A stretch of DNA of 64,000 nt from Flagellimonas beolgyonensis (GTDB lineage: Bacteria; Bacteroidota; Bacteroidia; Flavobacteriales; Flavobacteriaceae): contig NZ_RZMY01000017.1 of assembly GCF_003992615.1 (NCBI RefSeq), positions 186,596 to 250,595 on the forward strand, read 5' to 3'. A program made the position numbers and the translations under genes. The notes beneath the pieces were generated by a model. That model had not been told where the DNA came from, searched no databases, and saw nothing but the letters and a program-made list of their open reading frames with translations. Every line of letters begins with the position of its first letter. Position 1 is the first letter of the stretch. Of this stretch, positions 33,732 through 43,249 are shown piece after piece.

Positions 33732-34628
33732 TTATTCCTGTCTTTTCCGCAAATAATAGGTAAAATTAATACCCACACCTAAAGTCACTTCATTGTAAGC
33801 ACCAACCTTGTAATACCTGAGGAAAGTTGAAATACGCCTAAATGAACGTCTAATTTCCCCTTCGTATTCGCTAACCGATTTGTAAATACTCGTTTTTGCA
33901 CTAACAGTAGCATAGAACGGAGGTCCCAACCAAGTTCCAACGCCGACTAATGGGCCATTAGAATAGATCAAGGTATCGTCTTTAAGGTATCTAATATTGC
34001 TGAACCCTACATGGGTCATCAATCCTCGAGTATGTAGAGTGGCTTCAATACTATTGGTCTTGGATTCAATTGTTTGATCAAAATCCAAGTCTCGCAATGT
34101 AGCATTGATATCCATGTTGAATCCACAATTCACAAACAGATGTTCTAGGTTAACGTAGGCATTTAATAAACGATTATCCTTTAAATTGGTTTGGTAGCCA
34201 ATACCACTTTTTAAGGTGGGTGTGCCCCAAAAGGACGGAAAGGTAAAATCAAACTGTCCTCCTACTGGACCGTTGAGGACCCCACTTTTAATAGAAAAAC
34301 CGATTTGTTGCGCATCAAAAAAACAGATGGTGCAATCTTCCTTCATAAAGATTTCAATAAAGGTTTCTTCCTTTAATCTATATTCCAGGGGTTTAAACCC
34401 AACATATAGGAAAGACAAAACCTGAATGGAATCCGGCACATTGATGGTAAAGTTGCCATCAAAATCGGTTTGTGTACCTATTTTGGTTCCTTTGAGTAAA
34501 ACAGTAACACCTGGCAGTGGACCGTTTTCCCCTTTTATTTTTATGACTCCAGAATATTCGGTGGTTTGTCCTTGGACTACCGAAATAAAAAGGAGAAAAA
34601 TTGAAACTATAGCTTTTCTCAAAATCAT
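33732..34628 (-). CDS. Secreted protein with CarboxypepD_reg-like domain
   Basis: 298 residues with a signal peptide (KAIVSIFLLFISVVQGQ). The segment GPLPGVTVLLKGTKIGTQTD followed by GNFTINVPDS is the beta-sandwich found at the N terminus of SusC-type receptors. Instead of a TonB plug, the remainder (about 115-298) is rich in alternating hydrophobic residues and ends in a barrel-like strand (VGINFTYYLRK), so the protein may be a small outer-membrane barrel with a periplasmic sandwich domain. Function unknown. Confidence 0.7.
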   Translation of the reverse strand: MILRKAIVSIFLLFISVVQGQTTEYSGVIKIKGENGPLPGVTVLLKGTKIGTQTDFDGNFTINVPDSIQVLSFLYVGFKPLEYRLKEETFIEIFMKEDCTICFFDAQQIGFSIKSGVLNGPVGGQFDFTFPSFWGTPTLKSGIGYQTNLKDNRLLNAYVNLEHLFVNCGFNMDINATLRDLDFDQTIESKTNSIEATLHTRGLMTHVGFSNIRYLKDDTLIYSNGPLVGVGTWLGPPFYATVSAKTSIYKSVSEYEGEIRRSFRRISTFLRYYKVGAYNEVTLGVGINFTYYLRKRQE

Positions 34629-34818
34629 TGGGTTGGTTTTTCACCTAAAGTATATGATGTGTTGGTAAGATGAAAGGCCGAATGAGTGAAGTGTGAATCT
34701 GGCTGAGTAATGGTAAATTGAAGGAGAAGTATCGGATTTATATCGCGGAACTGTCAGATAGCCCCGACCTTTGATTTATAGTTTTATATTTCAAAATAGC
34801 ACTGAACCCATTATTGCT

Positions 34819-34838
34819 TATACACAATGTTCCCGCCA
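34819..34838 (+). repeat. Possible cassette boundary left of the helicase gene
   Basis: TATACACAATGTTCCCGCCA shares TATACACAnTGTT with 38925-38944 at the other end of the helicase gene. The similarity is short (12 of 13 bases) and the two sites diverge after it. Confidence 0.45.
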
Positions 34839-34845
34839 TGTGCTT

Positions 34846-37800
34846 TTATCTTAACGAAAAGTGTTTTTCCGAATATCTATTGGTGGAATCTTCTGTTTCT
34901 ACCAAATCGCTCACAATGATTTCAATTATCTCTTTGATTTTATCCGGGTTGATGCCGTTTCGCTCATCAGTAGTTATGAGCCTGTCCATCAAACCATATT
35001 CATCATACGTTTTCTTTTTTACGTTGTGCCAGGTCCATTCGTACTTCTTATTTCCAAGCCGTCCTAAATGCTCCCAATACCAGATACCTTTTTTGGTGAT
35101 TAAGGTAAAATCTGTTTTCATAGGCAGTTGCTGATCGTCCACAGTTGGTTTTATCTCATAGAAGAATTTCAATTCATCTTCTCCGCATTCCTTTTGAGCC
35201 TCTTTTAGTGCCTGATAGATCAATAGCTCCACCCTCGATTCAATGAAAACACCATCTACCTCCAGTGCATAATAACGATATGGTTTATCGAGCAACAGGG
35301 TTGTTCTTCTGCTTTCGGTGTATGAGCGCGAACGGGCTTTTTCTAAAACAGATTTTTCAAATGGTTCTTCTTTATCACCTTGCACAAATAGGGTGATGGA
35401 CTCCCTGCTGCGGGTTAATGCCGTGTATATTAATTCCTTTGAAAGCAATCCCGGTTTTTTGGGCAGGATGAAGAAGCAATGATTAAATCCGCTTCCTTGG
35501 GCTTTGTGCACCGTGATGGCATAAGCCAAATCAAACTCTTCCAATTCAGTACTTCTAATACCCTTTTCACCATACACCGGCATGGGGTCATCAAGCTCAG
35601 GAAAATGTAAAAGCGTTTCGCTGTCATCCCGAATCAAACCAATAGAACCATTGGACAAGATGAGCTTGCCTTTTTCATAATAGTTCTTGGTGCGAATGAT
35701 TTTATCTGATTGCTTAAACCAGTCATTGATTAATTCAAGTTCCTGTTTGGATTTGTAAGATCGCTGAATATAATCATTGATTTGTCCTGAACCGAAATAC
35801 TCTGATCGATAAGGAGTGATTAACTGGAAGTTTTCAAGATTATAAGCCTGTTTTGGAGATAATTCGCCTGTTTGCTGTAATCCGTAAAGTTGGTTTAGTT
35901 TTTCATCGGTATTACCGACCAAAGGAGTTTCAAGGTTTGAACACAACCAGTCAAATTCTTCATTAACATGGCTGTAAAGCTCTTCTTCGTTGGTCCAATA
36001 ATGGATTCTAAATCCTTTTGAAATATCGGTTTTACCGGATGATAAAATTGAAACCAAGTCTGCATCAATTTCCCCATCGGGAATAAAGCCTTCGGCAAAA
36101 TCCAATATGCGGCTTTCGGCCAACTCCTGTCTGCAATTGGTTTGTAACTCAATACACTTATCAGTATGCTCTGTATTGGTTCTTAAGAAATATAGAATAT
36201 CTTTCAACACTTTTCCATATCCAATGGCGGGTAATTGGTGCGGATCGCCCACCAGAACCAATCGTTTGAAGGAAGGCACTTCTACATTAATGAGCCTTAG
36301 TAAATCTCGGAGCTTCATTAAGTCAACCATCGACATTTCGTCAATGATGATGTTTTGGAAACTTTGCAGGGTAGGAATTGTCATTTTCTTAGTCCTGATG
36401 TCTGCCAGTACCTTGTCAATGGTGAACGCCTCAATGCCTTTGAAATCCGGATCTGTTCTTAACCGCAAAGCTGCTTTGCCTGTTGGGGCAAGCAATAAAT
36501 ATTTTTCGCCTCTTTTCTTCCATTCTGTAATGATGTTCAACAGCTCATACGATTTGCCGCTACCGGGATTTCCGGCCAATACAAATAACCTGTTGCGGTA
36601 AATGTTCTCGTACAATTGCTGTCGCTCGCTTCGGAATAAATTATCTTCAAAAGCACCACCCAGTTTGCCGCCTAATTTCTCGCAACTTGTATTGATATAA
36701 TCGTCAAGGCCAGGATAGGTGGTCGTTAAAGATTCGTTTTGAATAAGCTGATGAATTACTTTTTCGATTTCTCCTTCAGCTTTATACACTTCGTACAGGT
36801 AAAAGTAGTTGGTGTCATTCTCCGAAATCACTTTCACCTTGTCTTCGGTTTCTTCAAAGTGAATTTTGTAATCGGCTTTCAGACTATGGAAGAAATGAGC
36901 CGGAATCTGGTACTCTGTACCCATGTTGTAAAACAGCGGATAGGCTTTCATCGCATTTTCCAATTCTTCTGCATCCACAAAACAATGGCCGGTATTTTCT
37001 AGCGTTCGCAGATAGCGAATGGTCAACGCTCTTAGTCTTCGCTTGTCGTTGTTGCGTATTTGCCGTTGCAAATCTTTACGTTCTATATCGAAGCGGGTAT
37101 CCGGGAAGTAGGCTACATCTATTTTGAACAGGTCAATCGGGCTGTCGGTCTCTTCACCCGTTACCGGATCAAGTAAAGCATCGTAGGCTTGGTAATCTTC
37201 GTACAGCAAATAGGGATTTGAGCAGATTTCATCCAGATTGTGACTGGCCCGCTCGTCATCTATGGTCTTCTTCCAATCGCCAGATAATTTGAGCTTACCA
37301 GATAGAATTCGTTTGTACTGAAAGGGTTTCAGGTTGAGCATGCACAAATGCAAAAATTGCTCTTCACTGAGGCCATAATTATCTTCCAGTGCTTCTTTCA
37401 CATCTTTAAGCAATCCGGCATACTTTCGATAGGTTTTGTTGCCATTCGGATTTTCAATCAATGCAAGGAAAGTGTCGAAATATTCATCCTGCTCGCTATG
37501 CTGTAATTCTTCGATCAACTCATCCAACAAAAACTCTTGTTTATCCCAATTTAAAATGCTGCGGCAGATAGCGGAGAATCCAGGAAAGTAGGTGCGCTTT
37601 TTCCAGCAAAAAGAAAGCAACTGCTCTACGGCATCAATGCGGTCATGCATTTCGGCAGGTGGCACAATGCCATCGTCTTTGCAATCGATGAGCTGCTTGC
37701 GCATTTTAGTTAGAATGAAAATGGCCTCATCGTCATCCACATCCATGGCTACATACTTAAAGCAGTGGTTGAGTTCAGGCTCGGTGATGGCAACCTTGAT

Positions 37801-38850
37801 TTTATTCAGCAATTGTTCTTTGCCCTCTGCATCAAAGCCTTGCTGATTCACATAATCCAGATACTCATGATAGGGCATGCGTACCAGTAAGTTAGGCTCC
37901 TGAAAGGAATAGCGGATGGCCCAGTTCATGGACGGAAAATTCCGGAACTTGGGTTTGCTCACTTTCTTTTTGTCAACTAAGTCCTTTGGGCCGAAATAGT
38001 GGTAATCACCCTTATCTTTCACCAAGCCACAACCCACCACCAGGTATTGCTGGTCTTCTTCGGTGAGCGGATTGCTGAACTTGGCATACATAAAAGCCAC
38101 CGACTGACCTTTGCGCACGGCATTGTTAAACTTAGGTATGCGCACCGACTCTAGGTTTCTTGGATAGGCGCCATCGGCTCTTTCTTGCTCTTTGGTTCGT
38201 GTAAACGAAACCGCAAAAGGCCAACTAAACATAGATTGTGCTGGCAGCTCTTCTTCAATCAGGGTTAAGCCTGGGTCGGCAGGGTTATCGTGTTTTACGG
38301 CGATGCTATGCTTACCAAACAGGTTGACACTCCAAAAGCAAGGTGGCACATATTCTTCTGTAATAGGCTGACCTTTGAAGGCCAACTCCTGTTCCAGATT
38401 TTTCTCTTTGCGCTTGCGCAAACGTTCTGAGAGTAAGGAATGAAAACCGCTGCAATAGCGATTCTTTAAAGGGTCTTTGCAAATACTGCCATCCCATTTA
38501 TTATCGTGCCAGGCCACCCGAAAGGTGACATGCCGGGCTTTGATTTTATTATCGTGCTCCAGGGCTTCTTCGGCATCTTCATTCGCATCAGCCTGAGCCA
38601 TCAAACGTTCAATTTTATCTGCTAAGCCAAGCCCCCAGCGGATGTCTCTATCGGCCGGCCGGTAGTATTGACCTGCTTTCTTTGCCATTCGTATAAGGCA
38701 ACCTCTATCCTCAAATGTAAACAGGCGCTTGTTCTCAGGCAGCTGGGTAAAGTTAATGAATGCCTGCCAATCCTCTTCGGAGTAATTGTCGTAATCCGAC
38801 CGCATTATGTCGAGATCGTAAGGATTGTTAATGTCGTATTTCCGTGCCAT
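34846..38850 (-). CDS. Large RecD-like SF1 helicase with C-terminal nuclease-like domain
   Basis: 1334 residues. Helicase motif I GNPGSGKSYELL near residue 757, motif II NIIIDEMSM near 833, LVGDPHQLPAIGYG, and C-terminal motifs VHKAQGSGFNHCF (about 1110) and YTALTRSRESITLF. The tail (about 1200-1334) contains KTDFTLITKKGIWYWEHLGR, a DF...WEH pattern seen in PD-(D/E)XK nucleases attached to helicases. The first 750 residues are not recognised. The gene is visibly richer in GC than both neighbours, a sign of separate origin. Known: helicase-nuclease proteins of this size occur in defence islands. Confidence 0.85.
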   Translation of the reverse strand: MARKYDINNPYDLDIMRSDYDNYSEEDWQAFINFTQLPENKRLFTFEDRGCLIRMAKKAGQYYRPADRDIRWGLGLADKIERLMAQADANEDAEEALEHDNKIKARHVTFRVAWHDNKWDGSICKDPLKNRYCSGFHSLLSERLRKRKEKNLEQELAFKGQPITEEYVPPCFWSVNLFGKHSIAVKHDNPADPGLTLIEEELPAQSMFSWPFAVSFTRTKEQERADGAYPRNLESVRIPKFNNAVRKGQSVAFMYAKFSNPLTEEDQQYLVVGCGLVKDKGDYHYFGPKDLVDKKKVSKPKFRNFPSMNWAIRYSFQEPNLLVRMPYHEYLDYVNQQGFDAEGKEQLLNKIKVAITEPELNHCFKYVAMDVDDDEAIFILTKMRKQLIDCKDDGIVPPAEMHDRIDAVEQLLSFCWKKRTYFPGFSAICRSILNWDKQEFLLDELIEELQHSEQDEYFDTFLALIENPNGNKTYRKYAGLLKDVKEALEDNYGLSEEQFLHLCMLNLKPFQYKRILSGKLKLSGDWKKTIDDERASHNLDEICSNPYLLYEDYQAYDALLDPVTGEETDSPIDLFKIDVAYFPDTRFDIERKDLQRQIRNNDKRRLRALTIRYLRTLENTGHCFVDAEELENAMKAYPLFYNMGTEYQIPAHFFHSLKADYKIHFEETEDKVKVISENDTNYFYLYEVYKAEGEIEKVIHQLIQNESLTTTYPGLDDYINTSCEKLGGKLGGAFEDNLFRSERQQLYENIYRNRLFVLAGNPGSGKSYELLNIITEWKKRGEKYLLLAPTGKAALRLRTDPDFKGIEAFTIDKVLADIRTKKMTIPTLQSFQNIIIDEMSMVDLMKLRDLLRLINVEVPSFKRLVLVGDPHQLPAIGYGKVLKDILYFLRTNTEHTDKCIELQTNCRQELAESRILDFAEGFIPDGEIDADLVSILSSGKTDISKGFRIHYWTNEEELYSHVNEEFDWLCSNLETPLVGNTDEKLNQLYGLQQTGELSPKQAYNLENFQLITPYRSEYFGSGQINDYIQRSYKSKQELELINDWFKQSDKIIRTKNYYEKGKLILSNGSIGLIRDDSETLLHFPELDDPMPVYGEKGIRSTELEEFDLAYAITVHKAQGSGFNHCFFILPKKPGLLSKELIYTALTRSRESITLFVQGDKEEPFEKSVLEKARSRSYTESRRTTLLLDKPYRYYALEVDGVFIESRVELLIYQALKEAQKECGEDELKFFYEIKPTVDDQQLPMKTDFTLITKKGIWYWEHLGRLGNKKYEWTWHNVKKKTYDEYGLMDRLITTDERNGINPDKIKEIIEIIVSDLVETEDSTNRYSEKHFSLR

Positions 38851-38879
38851 TAGTTAATTCGTCATTTATTTTTAGGATT

Positions 38880-38944
38880 GGCGGTAACGGTTTGTGTATG
38901 GTGCGTATCCTGCAGGGTATATACTATACACATTGTTGGCGGTA
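38880..38944 (+). repeat. Possible cassette recombination site right of the helicase gene
   Basis: 65 bases begin and end with GGCGGTA. Inside, TTGTGTAT and ATACACAT... form an inverted pair (TGTGTATGG against CTATACACA). This imperfect hairpin bounded by short repeats is reminiscent of attC-type sites. The right part matches the site at 34819. Confidence 0.5.
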
Positions 38945-38945
38945 T

Positions 38946-39977
38946 TTATTTTAATTTTCTTTCAATAAATCTTGTCGTAAGTTCAACGATATTTTCTTTG
39001 GAATACTTGAGAATATCAAAGTCTCCATTAGTCAAGGTGTTGATATACTCTTGCACTATCATATTTGGTGGGAACAGTCCAAATAAGGAAAACCATAGTC
39101 GCCTAAATCCATTTGCATAGAAGTCAACTGTTTGTTTCACCTTTTCCGCAGTTATGAATGCATTGAGCAGTTCTTTCCGAGCGGCATTATGTCTTATTGG
39201 AACAACAAATGATTGCTCATTACAATTTATGGAATCCTGATAGGCTTCTTCTGAATTAAGTCCGTGAATGGCAATGAATTGTACTGATTCTTGCGATTCA
39301 TAAAACTGAATTATGAAATCATTGAAAAAGATGAGAAATGGGTTTTTGTCATTTGTGAATCCAACAAAATTCGAAGTGTATTCTGCTTGTCCACCTGTAG
39401 TTTCTAGGTATGTTACAGATAAAGGGTAGATTGAAATGTCTTGAACGTCATAATTGTCTGAATTGAGAATAAACAATCTTAGGTTTTCAGCAACTTCTTG
39501 TGGCAGGTCTATGGATTCTTCACAGATATGAGTTCGCCATATTTGTAAGTAAAAGAAAAGACGAAATAATTTGTTATCATCTATTTCGATTGTTGCTCTT
39601 TCGTTAAGATTCTCATTCCGAAATTGAGGTAGTAGATTGTCAATAAAGGCGGTTTCTATCTCAGTGAATTTTGCTTCGCACTGTGTGCAAAAAACATGAT
39701 CCACTGAGAATGGTATCTGTTTGGCTTTATCTATTTCTTCTTCTGATGCTTGACGACCAAGCGATTCTTCAAGTTTATCTATGGAAGTTCCACGTTGGAA
39801 ATTGAATTCAACAAATGCACTGTTATTCGATACGTCAAAATAGAAACCCTTCTCTCGTTCTCCGCTTCCATCTTGGTTTAAACAGCTTCGAATAATACCA
39901 TCGGTCAGATAGTGTGTGTTAGCCTTATCTGCTGGGTTTTCTTTGCATAATGCACAAGTGTTTTTCGACATTTTCAT
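38946..39977 (-). CDS. Zinc-cluster protein, HNH-like N terminus
   Basis: 343 residues. Residues 8-11 CALC and 97-100 CTQC, with His22 in ANTHYLTDGIIR between them, form a four-cysteine treble-clef-like arrangement seen in HNH-related proteins of defence loci. A full HNH catalytic set is not evident. The C-terminal two thirds are alpha-beta without a motif I know. It lies directly beside the helicase's right boundary site and in the same direction, so joint action is possible. Confidence 0.6.
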   Translation of the reverse strand: MKMSKNTCALCKENPADKANTHYLTDGIIRSCLNQDGSGEREKGFYFDVSNNSAFVEFNFQRGTSIDKLEESLGRQASEEEIDKAKQIPFSVDHVFCTQCEAKFTEIETAFIDNLLPQFRNENLNERATIEIDDNKLFRLFFYLQIWRTHICEESIDLPQEVAENLRLFILNSDNYDVQDISIYPLSVTYLETTGGQAEYTSNFVGFTNDKNPFLIFFNDFIIQFYESQESVQFIAIHGLNSEEAYQDSINCNEQSFVVPIRHNAARKELLNAFITAEKVKQTVDFYANGFRRLWFSLFGLFPPNMIVQEYINTLTNGDFDILKYSKENIVELTTRFIERKLK

Positions 39978-40089
39978 CTTGGTTTTGTGAACGAACCATG
40001 CTCCAAATAACTAGTATTGCTAAAGGGAATATAGTGTATACTAAGAACTAAGTAATTAATCGATGTATGTAACATTTTTTGCATGTACT

Positions 40090-40208
40090 TCTATAAATGT
40101 AGGAAAATTCAAGAAATGAGGTTGAACCTTACCTTGCTTATTCTTCACAAAATACCGTCAAACCCTTTGGGTCTTGCCTAACATCTTTGCTCGAAAAGCT
40201 GCATTAAG
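40090..40208 (+). repeat. Dispersed repeat, copy 5
   Basis: TCTATAAATGTAGGAAAATT, then GCTTATTCTTCACAAAATAC, CCTTTGGGTCTTGCC, CATCTTTGCTCG and CATTAAG. It lies just past the stop of the Rep-like gene. Confidence 0.88.
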
Positions 40209-40210
40209 GG

Positions 40211-41314
40211 CTACTTTTTGCCATATCCGAAGACGATTCCATAGATGTAACCAGGTACATTATCAATCCTACGGTGATCCGGACGTTGATATTCCCCATA
40301 ATACCGATTTCCTTGGGCGTCCCTTTTGGCAACCACACTGTTTGAAATGCGATGTAATATGGAGGAATGGTCAAAGTCGGTCACAATTCGGAAACTTTGT
40401 TTGGTACTCAACCCATAGGACAATAAATAATCGAATCCCTTTTGTTGGTCTTCCGTCAGTTCGGCCAACTCTTCATCATACTCCACGTTTATGAAGATGC
40501 TCCGAATAGGTCTTCCTCGGGTCGAAAAATAGTTCTTTCCCTTTTTGAGCACCTGTATGCCGGTATCTTCCCTTTCTGAAATCTCTTCCAACCATTTGTT
40601 GAGTTTGGCCCGCAGGTTTTTCCAACCATCCACACCGATATAGGCCGTTTGTACAAATTCCTGTCCTTTGATCTTAAAAAGCTGCTGGGGCAAAGTCGGT
40701 TCTTTTTTATCCCGCAAATAGCCATACCCCAACATCAGATACAATTCGTCCTTGGCGAACTCAAACGAGTACTTTTTTAATCGGCGATACTGCAACAGTT
40801 TTTCAAACAGTTTTTTGGACTGGCTTTCCCGGAAATCAATAAACGTTTTGGGATAGTAGGAAATGTATTTGTCATACTCTGGATAACTCTGCTGGAACAG
40901 TTCTTTAACCAATCGATTGTCCTGGAAGTGACCCTCTTCCAGTTTGTTGATATAAAATAGGGGCAATACTTCATCCACGATGGATACCGAAAGAATCAGG
41001 TTTTTGTCCACCGTACACCGACTGAACAGGTTGTACATTGTAAACAAGGTATCCCCTTTCATATACTTAAAGGTCACCTTGGATTTTAATAGGTCATCGG
41101 TCAGCTCAGTATAGTGGGCTTGTCGTATATCCTCCAACTTCTGGCCCTTGGCCAGAAAGTAGGGCTTGAGATCAATGGTAAAATCATTGATGATTTCCTT
41201 TTGTTTGCTGGTCCAATGTTGCACCAACATGATAAAATCCTTTTGTACCGGTGTGAAATCACAATAGGCATCCACAAAACGCATAGGCTGTAAAACTTTT
41301 TTTGATTTGTTCAT
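40211..41314 (-). CDS. Rep_3/RepB-like replication initiator
   Basis: 367 residues. The N-terminal part carries the tandem winged-helix pattern of Rep_3 initiators (RFVDAYCDFTPVQKDFIMLV, then LILSVSIVDEVLPLFYINK and SQSKKLFEKLLQYRRLKKYS). Known: Rep_3 proteins start replication of plasmids and occur in some ICEs. The C-terminal third (from about 290, STRGRPIRSIFINVEYDEEL) is not part of the minimal family. Followed upstream by the HTH gene 17 bases away, so rep may be transcribed with the HTH gene and perhaps the integrase gene. Confidence 0.78.
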   Translation of the reverse strand: MNKSKKVLQPMRFVDAYCDFTPVQKDFIMLVQHWTSKQKEIINDFTIDLKPYFLAKGQKLEDIRQAHYTELTDDLLKSKVTFKYMKGDTLFTMYNLFSRCTVDKNLILSVSIVDEVLPLFYINKLEEGHFQDNRLVKELFQQSYPEYDKYISYYPKTFIDFRESQSKKLFEKLLQYRRLKKYSFEFAKDELYLMLGYGYLRDKKEPTLPQQLFKIKGQEFVQTAYIGVDGWKNLRAKLNKWLEEISEREDTGIQVLKKGKNYFSTRGRPIRSIFINVEYDEELAELTEDQQKGFDYLLSYGLSTKQSFRIVTDFDHSSILHRISNSVVAKRDAQGNRYYGEYQRPDHRRIDNVPGYIYGIVFGYGKK

Positions 41315-41331
41315 CTTTGGGAGGTTTTAGG

Positions 41332-41640
41332 TTAATCTCTAGGAAGTTTGACGAGTTTGGGATTGTTCCGGGCCAAATCCAATAATTCCTTTTTAGAATA
41401 AAAAATGGAACGATTGATTTGGTAATAGGGCACCAATTGTTTCTTCTTCCATTTGATCAGGCATTGAACCGAAACGCCCAACATTTCAGCCGCTTCCGTT
41501 TGGGTCAACCGGTCTTCTTCCGGAGCGATGTTTGTGTCCCCAATGAGCTCCGTTTTTCGGATTTTGTCGATTACGGATTCAATAATTTTCTCCACATCTT
41601 GCTTGGAGAAGGCATAGAGTACTGCATTCTGATTGTTCAT
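41332..41640 (-). CDS. Helix-turn-helix protein (excisionase-like)
   Basis: 102 residues. A HTH_17/MerR-type DNA-binding domain is clear in LTQTEAAEMLGVSVQCLIKW followed by KKKQLVPYYQINRSIFYSKK. Bacteroidetes elements usually encode such a protein next to the integrase, where it helps excision or regulation. Located between the recombinase and the initiator genes and in the same direction. Confidence 0.85.
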   Translation of the reverse strand: MNNQNAVLYAFSKQDVEKIIESVIDKIRKTELIGDTNIAPEEDRLTQTEAAEMLGVSVQCLIKWKKKQLVPYYQINRSIFYSKKELLDLARNNPKLVKLPRD

Positions 41641-41682
41641 AGTAAATAGATATTTGATTATTTGATAAGTAATTATGCATGA

Positions 41683-42915
41683 TTAGATTTTGTCCCAGGT
41701 ATTGCTCATTTCACGTTGTTTAAAATTTTCGGCGATATCCACATAGCGTTTAAAGGAAGCATCATCCTTATGGCCGGTGATATTTTTCAATACCCGTTCG
41801 TTCATCCCTAAAATCAAGCTGTTGGTAACAAAGGTTTTTCGGGCGGTGTGACTGGTAATGAGTTCGTATTTCGGTCGGGTTTGGTCTACCCGGCGTTGAC
41901 CAATATATCGGGTGGTGCATATCAGCTCATCGATTCCGACACGCTCACAACATTCCTTGATATACTCATTGAATTTTTGTCCGGATATTCTGGGAATGGG
42001 TTCATATACTGTCCCTTGATACCGTTCCAGAATTTCCTTGGCCATTTTGTTTAAGGGTATTTTATGGTCAGTGCTCCGGGTCTTGTGCAAGGTCATTCTG
42101 AGATGGTCCTCAAAGACATGGGCGGGGCGCAAAGCTTTCAGGTCGGAAAAGCGGAGCCCGGTAAAACATCCGAAACAATAGAGGTCGCGAACCATGGATA
42201 ATCGCCTTGAGTTGAAGTCAAAATGATATAGGGATAGGAGCTCGTCCATGGTCAAATAAATGACCTCAATGTCCTCTGCAGTGCGTTTGAATTTTTTGAA
42301 TTCCAGGTTGTTGTGATAGCCCCTATCAAGGGCCCAGTTCATAAAGGTTTTGACAAAGGCGATAAGCTTACCATAGTAATTGTTCAGTGTATGTCGTTCC
42401 AGAAACGCATAATCCCTAAAAGCCTCAATGAACTTGATGTCAATGGATTCAAAGAAGAGTTCAAAGGACCTGGCCTCAGCAAAGTCCTTGATAAATTGAA
42501 TGGTGGACCGATATTTTTTGATGGTACTGGCGGCGCGTACGGACCGGTGTGTGGCCACAAATTCATCCAGGGCATCCACAAAGTCGATTCGTGCCATGGA
42601 TGTAGGCTTGCCGTCAAGACGTTGAAGGATATAATCTTTTGTAATGGGCTTTCCAGTGAGCAGGCTTTCCCTGTAGATATGCCGAATCTTCCGATCAATA
42701 TCATCCAAGATCATATTGAATTCGACGTGATAGTTGTAAGGTTCGCTTTTAAGATTGGGTTTGATGCGTTGATTGCTCCAATACTTGGGCATCACTTTAA
42801 CGGAGGGAACCACCTTTCTAATCTTTTTGGATCCGTGGGTGATGATCATCCGGACTGGAGCCAATCCCTTCTGGTTCTGTTTTTCTTTTCTAAGATTAAA
42901 ATAAACGTGTAACAT
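41683..42915 (-). CDS. int: Tyrosine recombinase (integrase)
   Basis: 410 residues. An N-terminal arm-binding domain (LRKEKQNQKGLAPVRMII), a SAM-like core-binding domain (about 105-205) and the catalytic domain with Arg in TGLRFSDLKAL, the SHTARKTF box (His-x-x-Arg), ITGHKD and the nucleophile Tyr in FKRYV near residue 391. All catalytic residues are present. It should integrate and excise the element. It lies about 5 kb from the presumed right end. Confidence 0.95.
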   Translation of the reverse strand: MLHVYFNLRKEKQNQKGLAPVRMIITHGSKKIRKVVPSVKVMPKYWSNQRIKPNLKSEPYNYHVEFNMILDDIDRKIRHIYRESLLTGKPITKDYILQRLDGKPTSMARIDFVDALDEFVATHRSVRAASTIKKYRSTIQFIKDFAEARSFELFFESIDIKFIEAFRDYAFLERHTLNNYYGKLIAFVKTFMNWALDRGYHNNLEFKKFKRTAEDIEVIYLTMDELLSLYHFDFNSRRLSMVRDLYCFGCFTGLRFSDLKALRPAHVFEDHLRMTLHKTRSTDHKIPLNKMAKEILERYQGTVYEPIPRISGQKFNEYIKECCERVGIDELICTTRYIGQRRVDQTRPKYELITSHTARKTFVTNSLILGMNERVLKNITGHKDDASFKRYVDIAENFKQREMSNTWDKI

Positions 42916-43249
42916 GCAACAACTCGTTTGAATCAGTGTTAATTTGATTTTCGTTAACGAGGTTGAATGTCAATTAAGCGGGGGTCAGAAAGGGGGTCTG
43001 GTTTAGATTGAAATTTTCTAATATTTCGTAGACCAAAATCCTACATCGCCTAAGAGCTTCAAATATAAGGGTTTAACCTTGGCTTATGAACACTGTCCAA
43101 TTTCAAATGTTCAGGTGGGACCACAATTAAAATCCGTAACTAGTTTGTTTACAACATGTTGCGTATTTTTTCTTATAAAAAATGTTCGATTTTTGTAGTG
43201 TGAATCTTTTGTTTCCCGTTTTTTGAGGCTTTTTCTTCAATACCCTCAA
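42916..43249. other. 334-bp region upstream of the integrase gene
   Basis: No gene seen. It must include the integrase promoter and could hold regulatory or arm-type sites. A G-rich run (GGGGGTCAGAAAGGGGGTC region at about 42980-43000) stands out. No repeat family member is found here. Confidence 0.5.
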
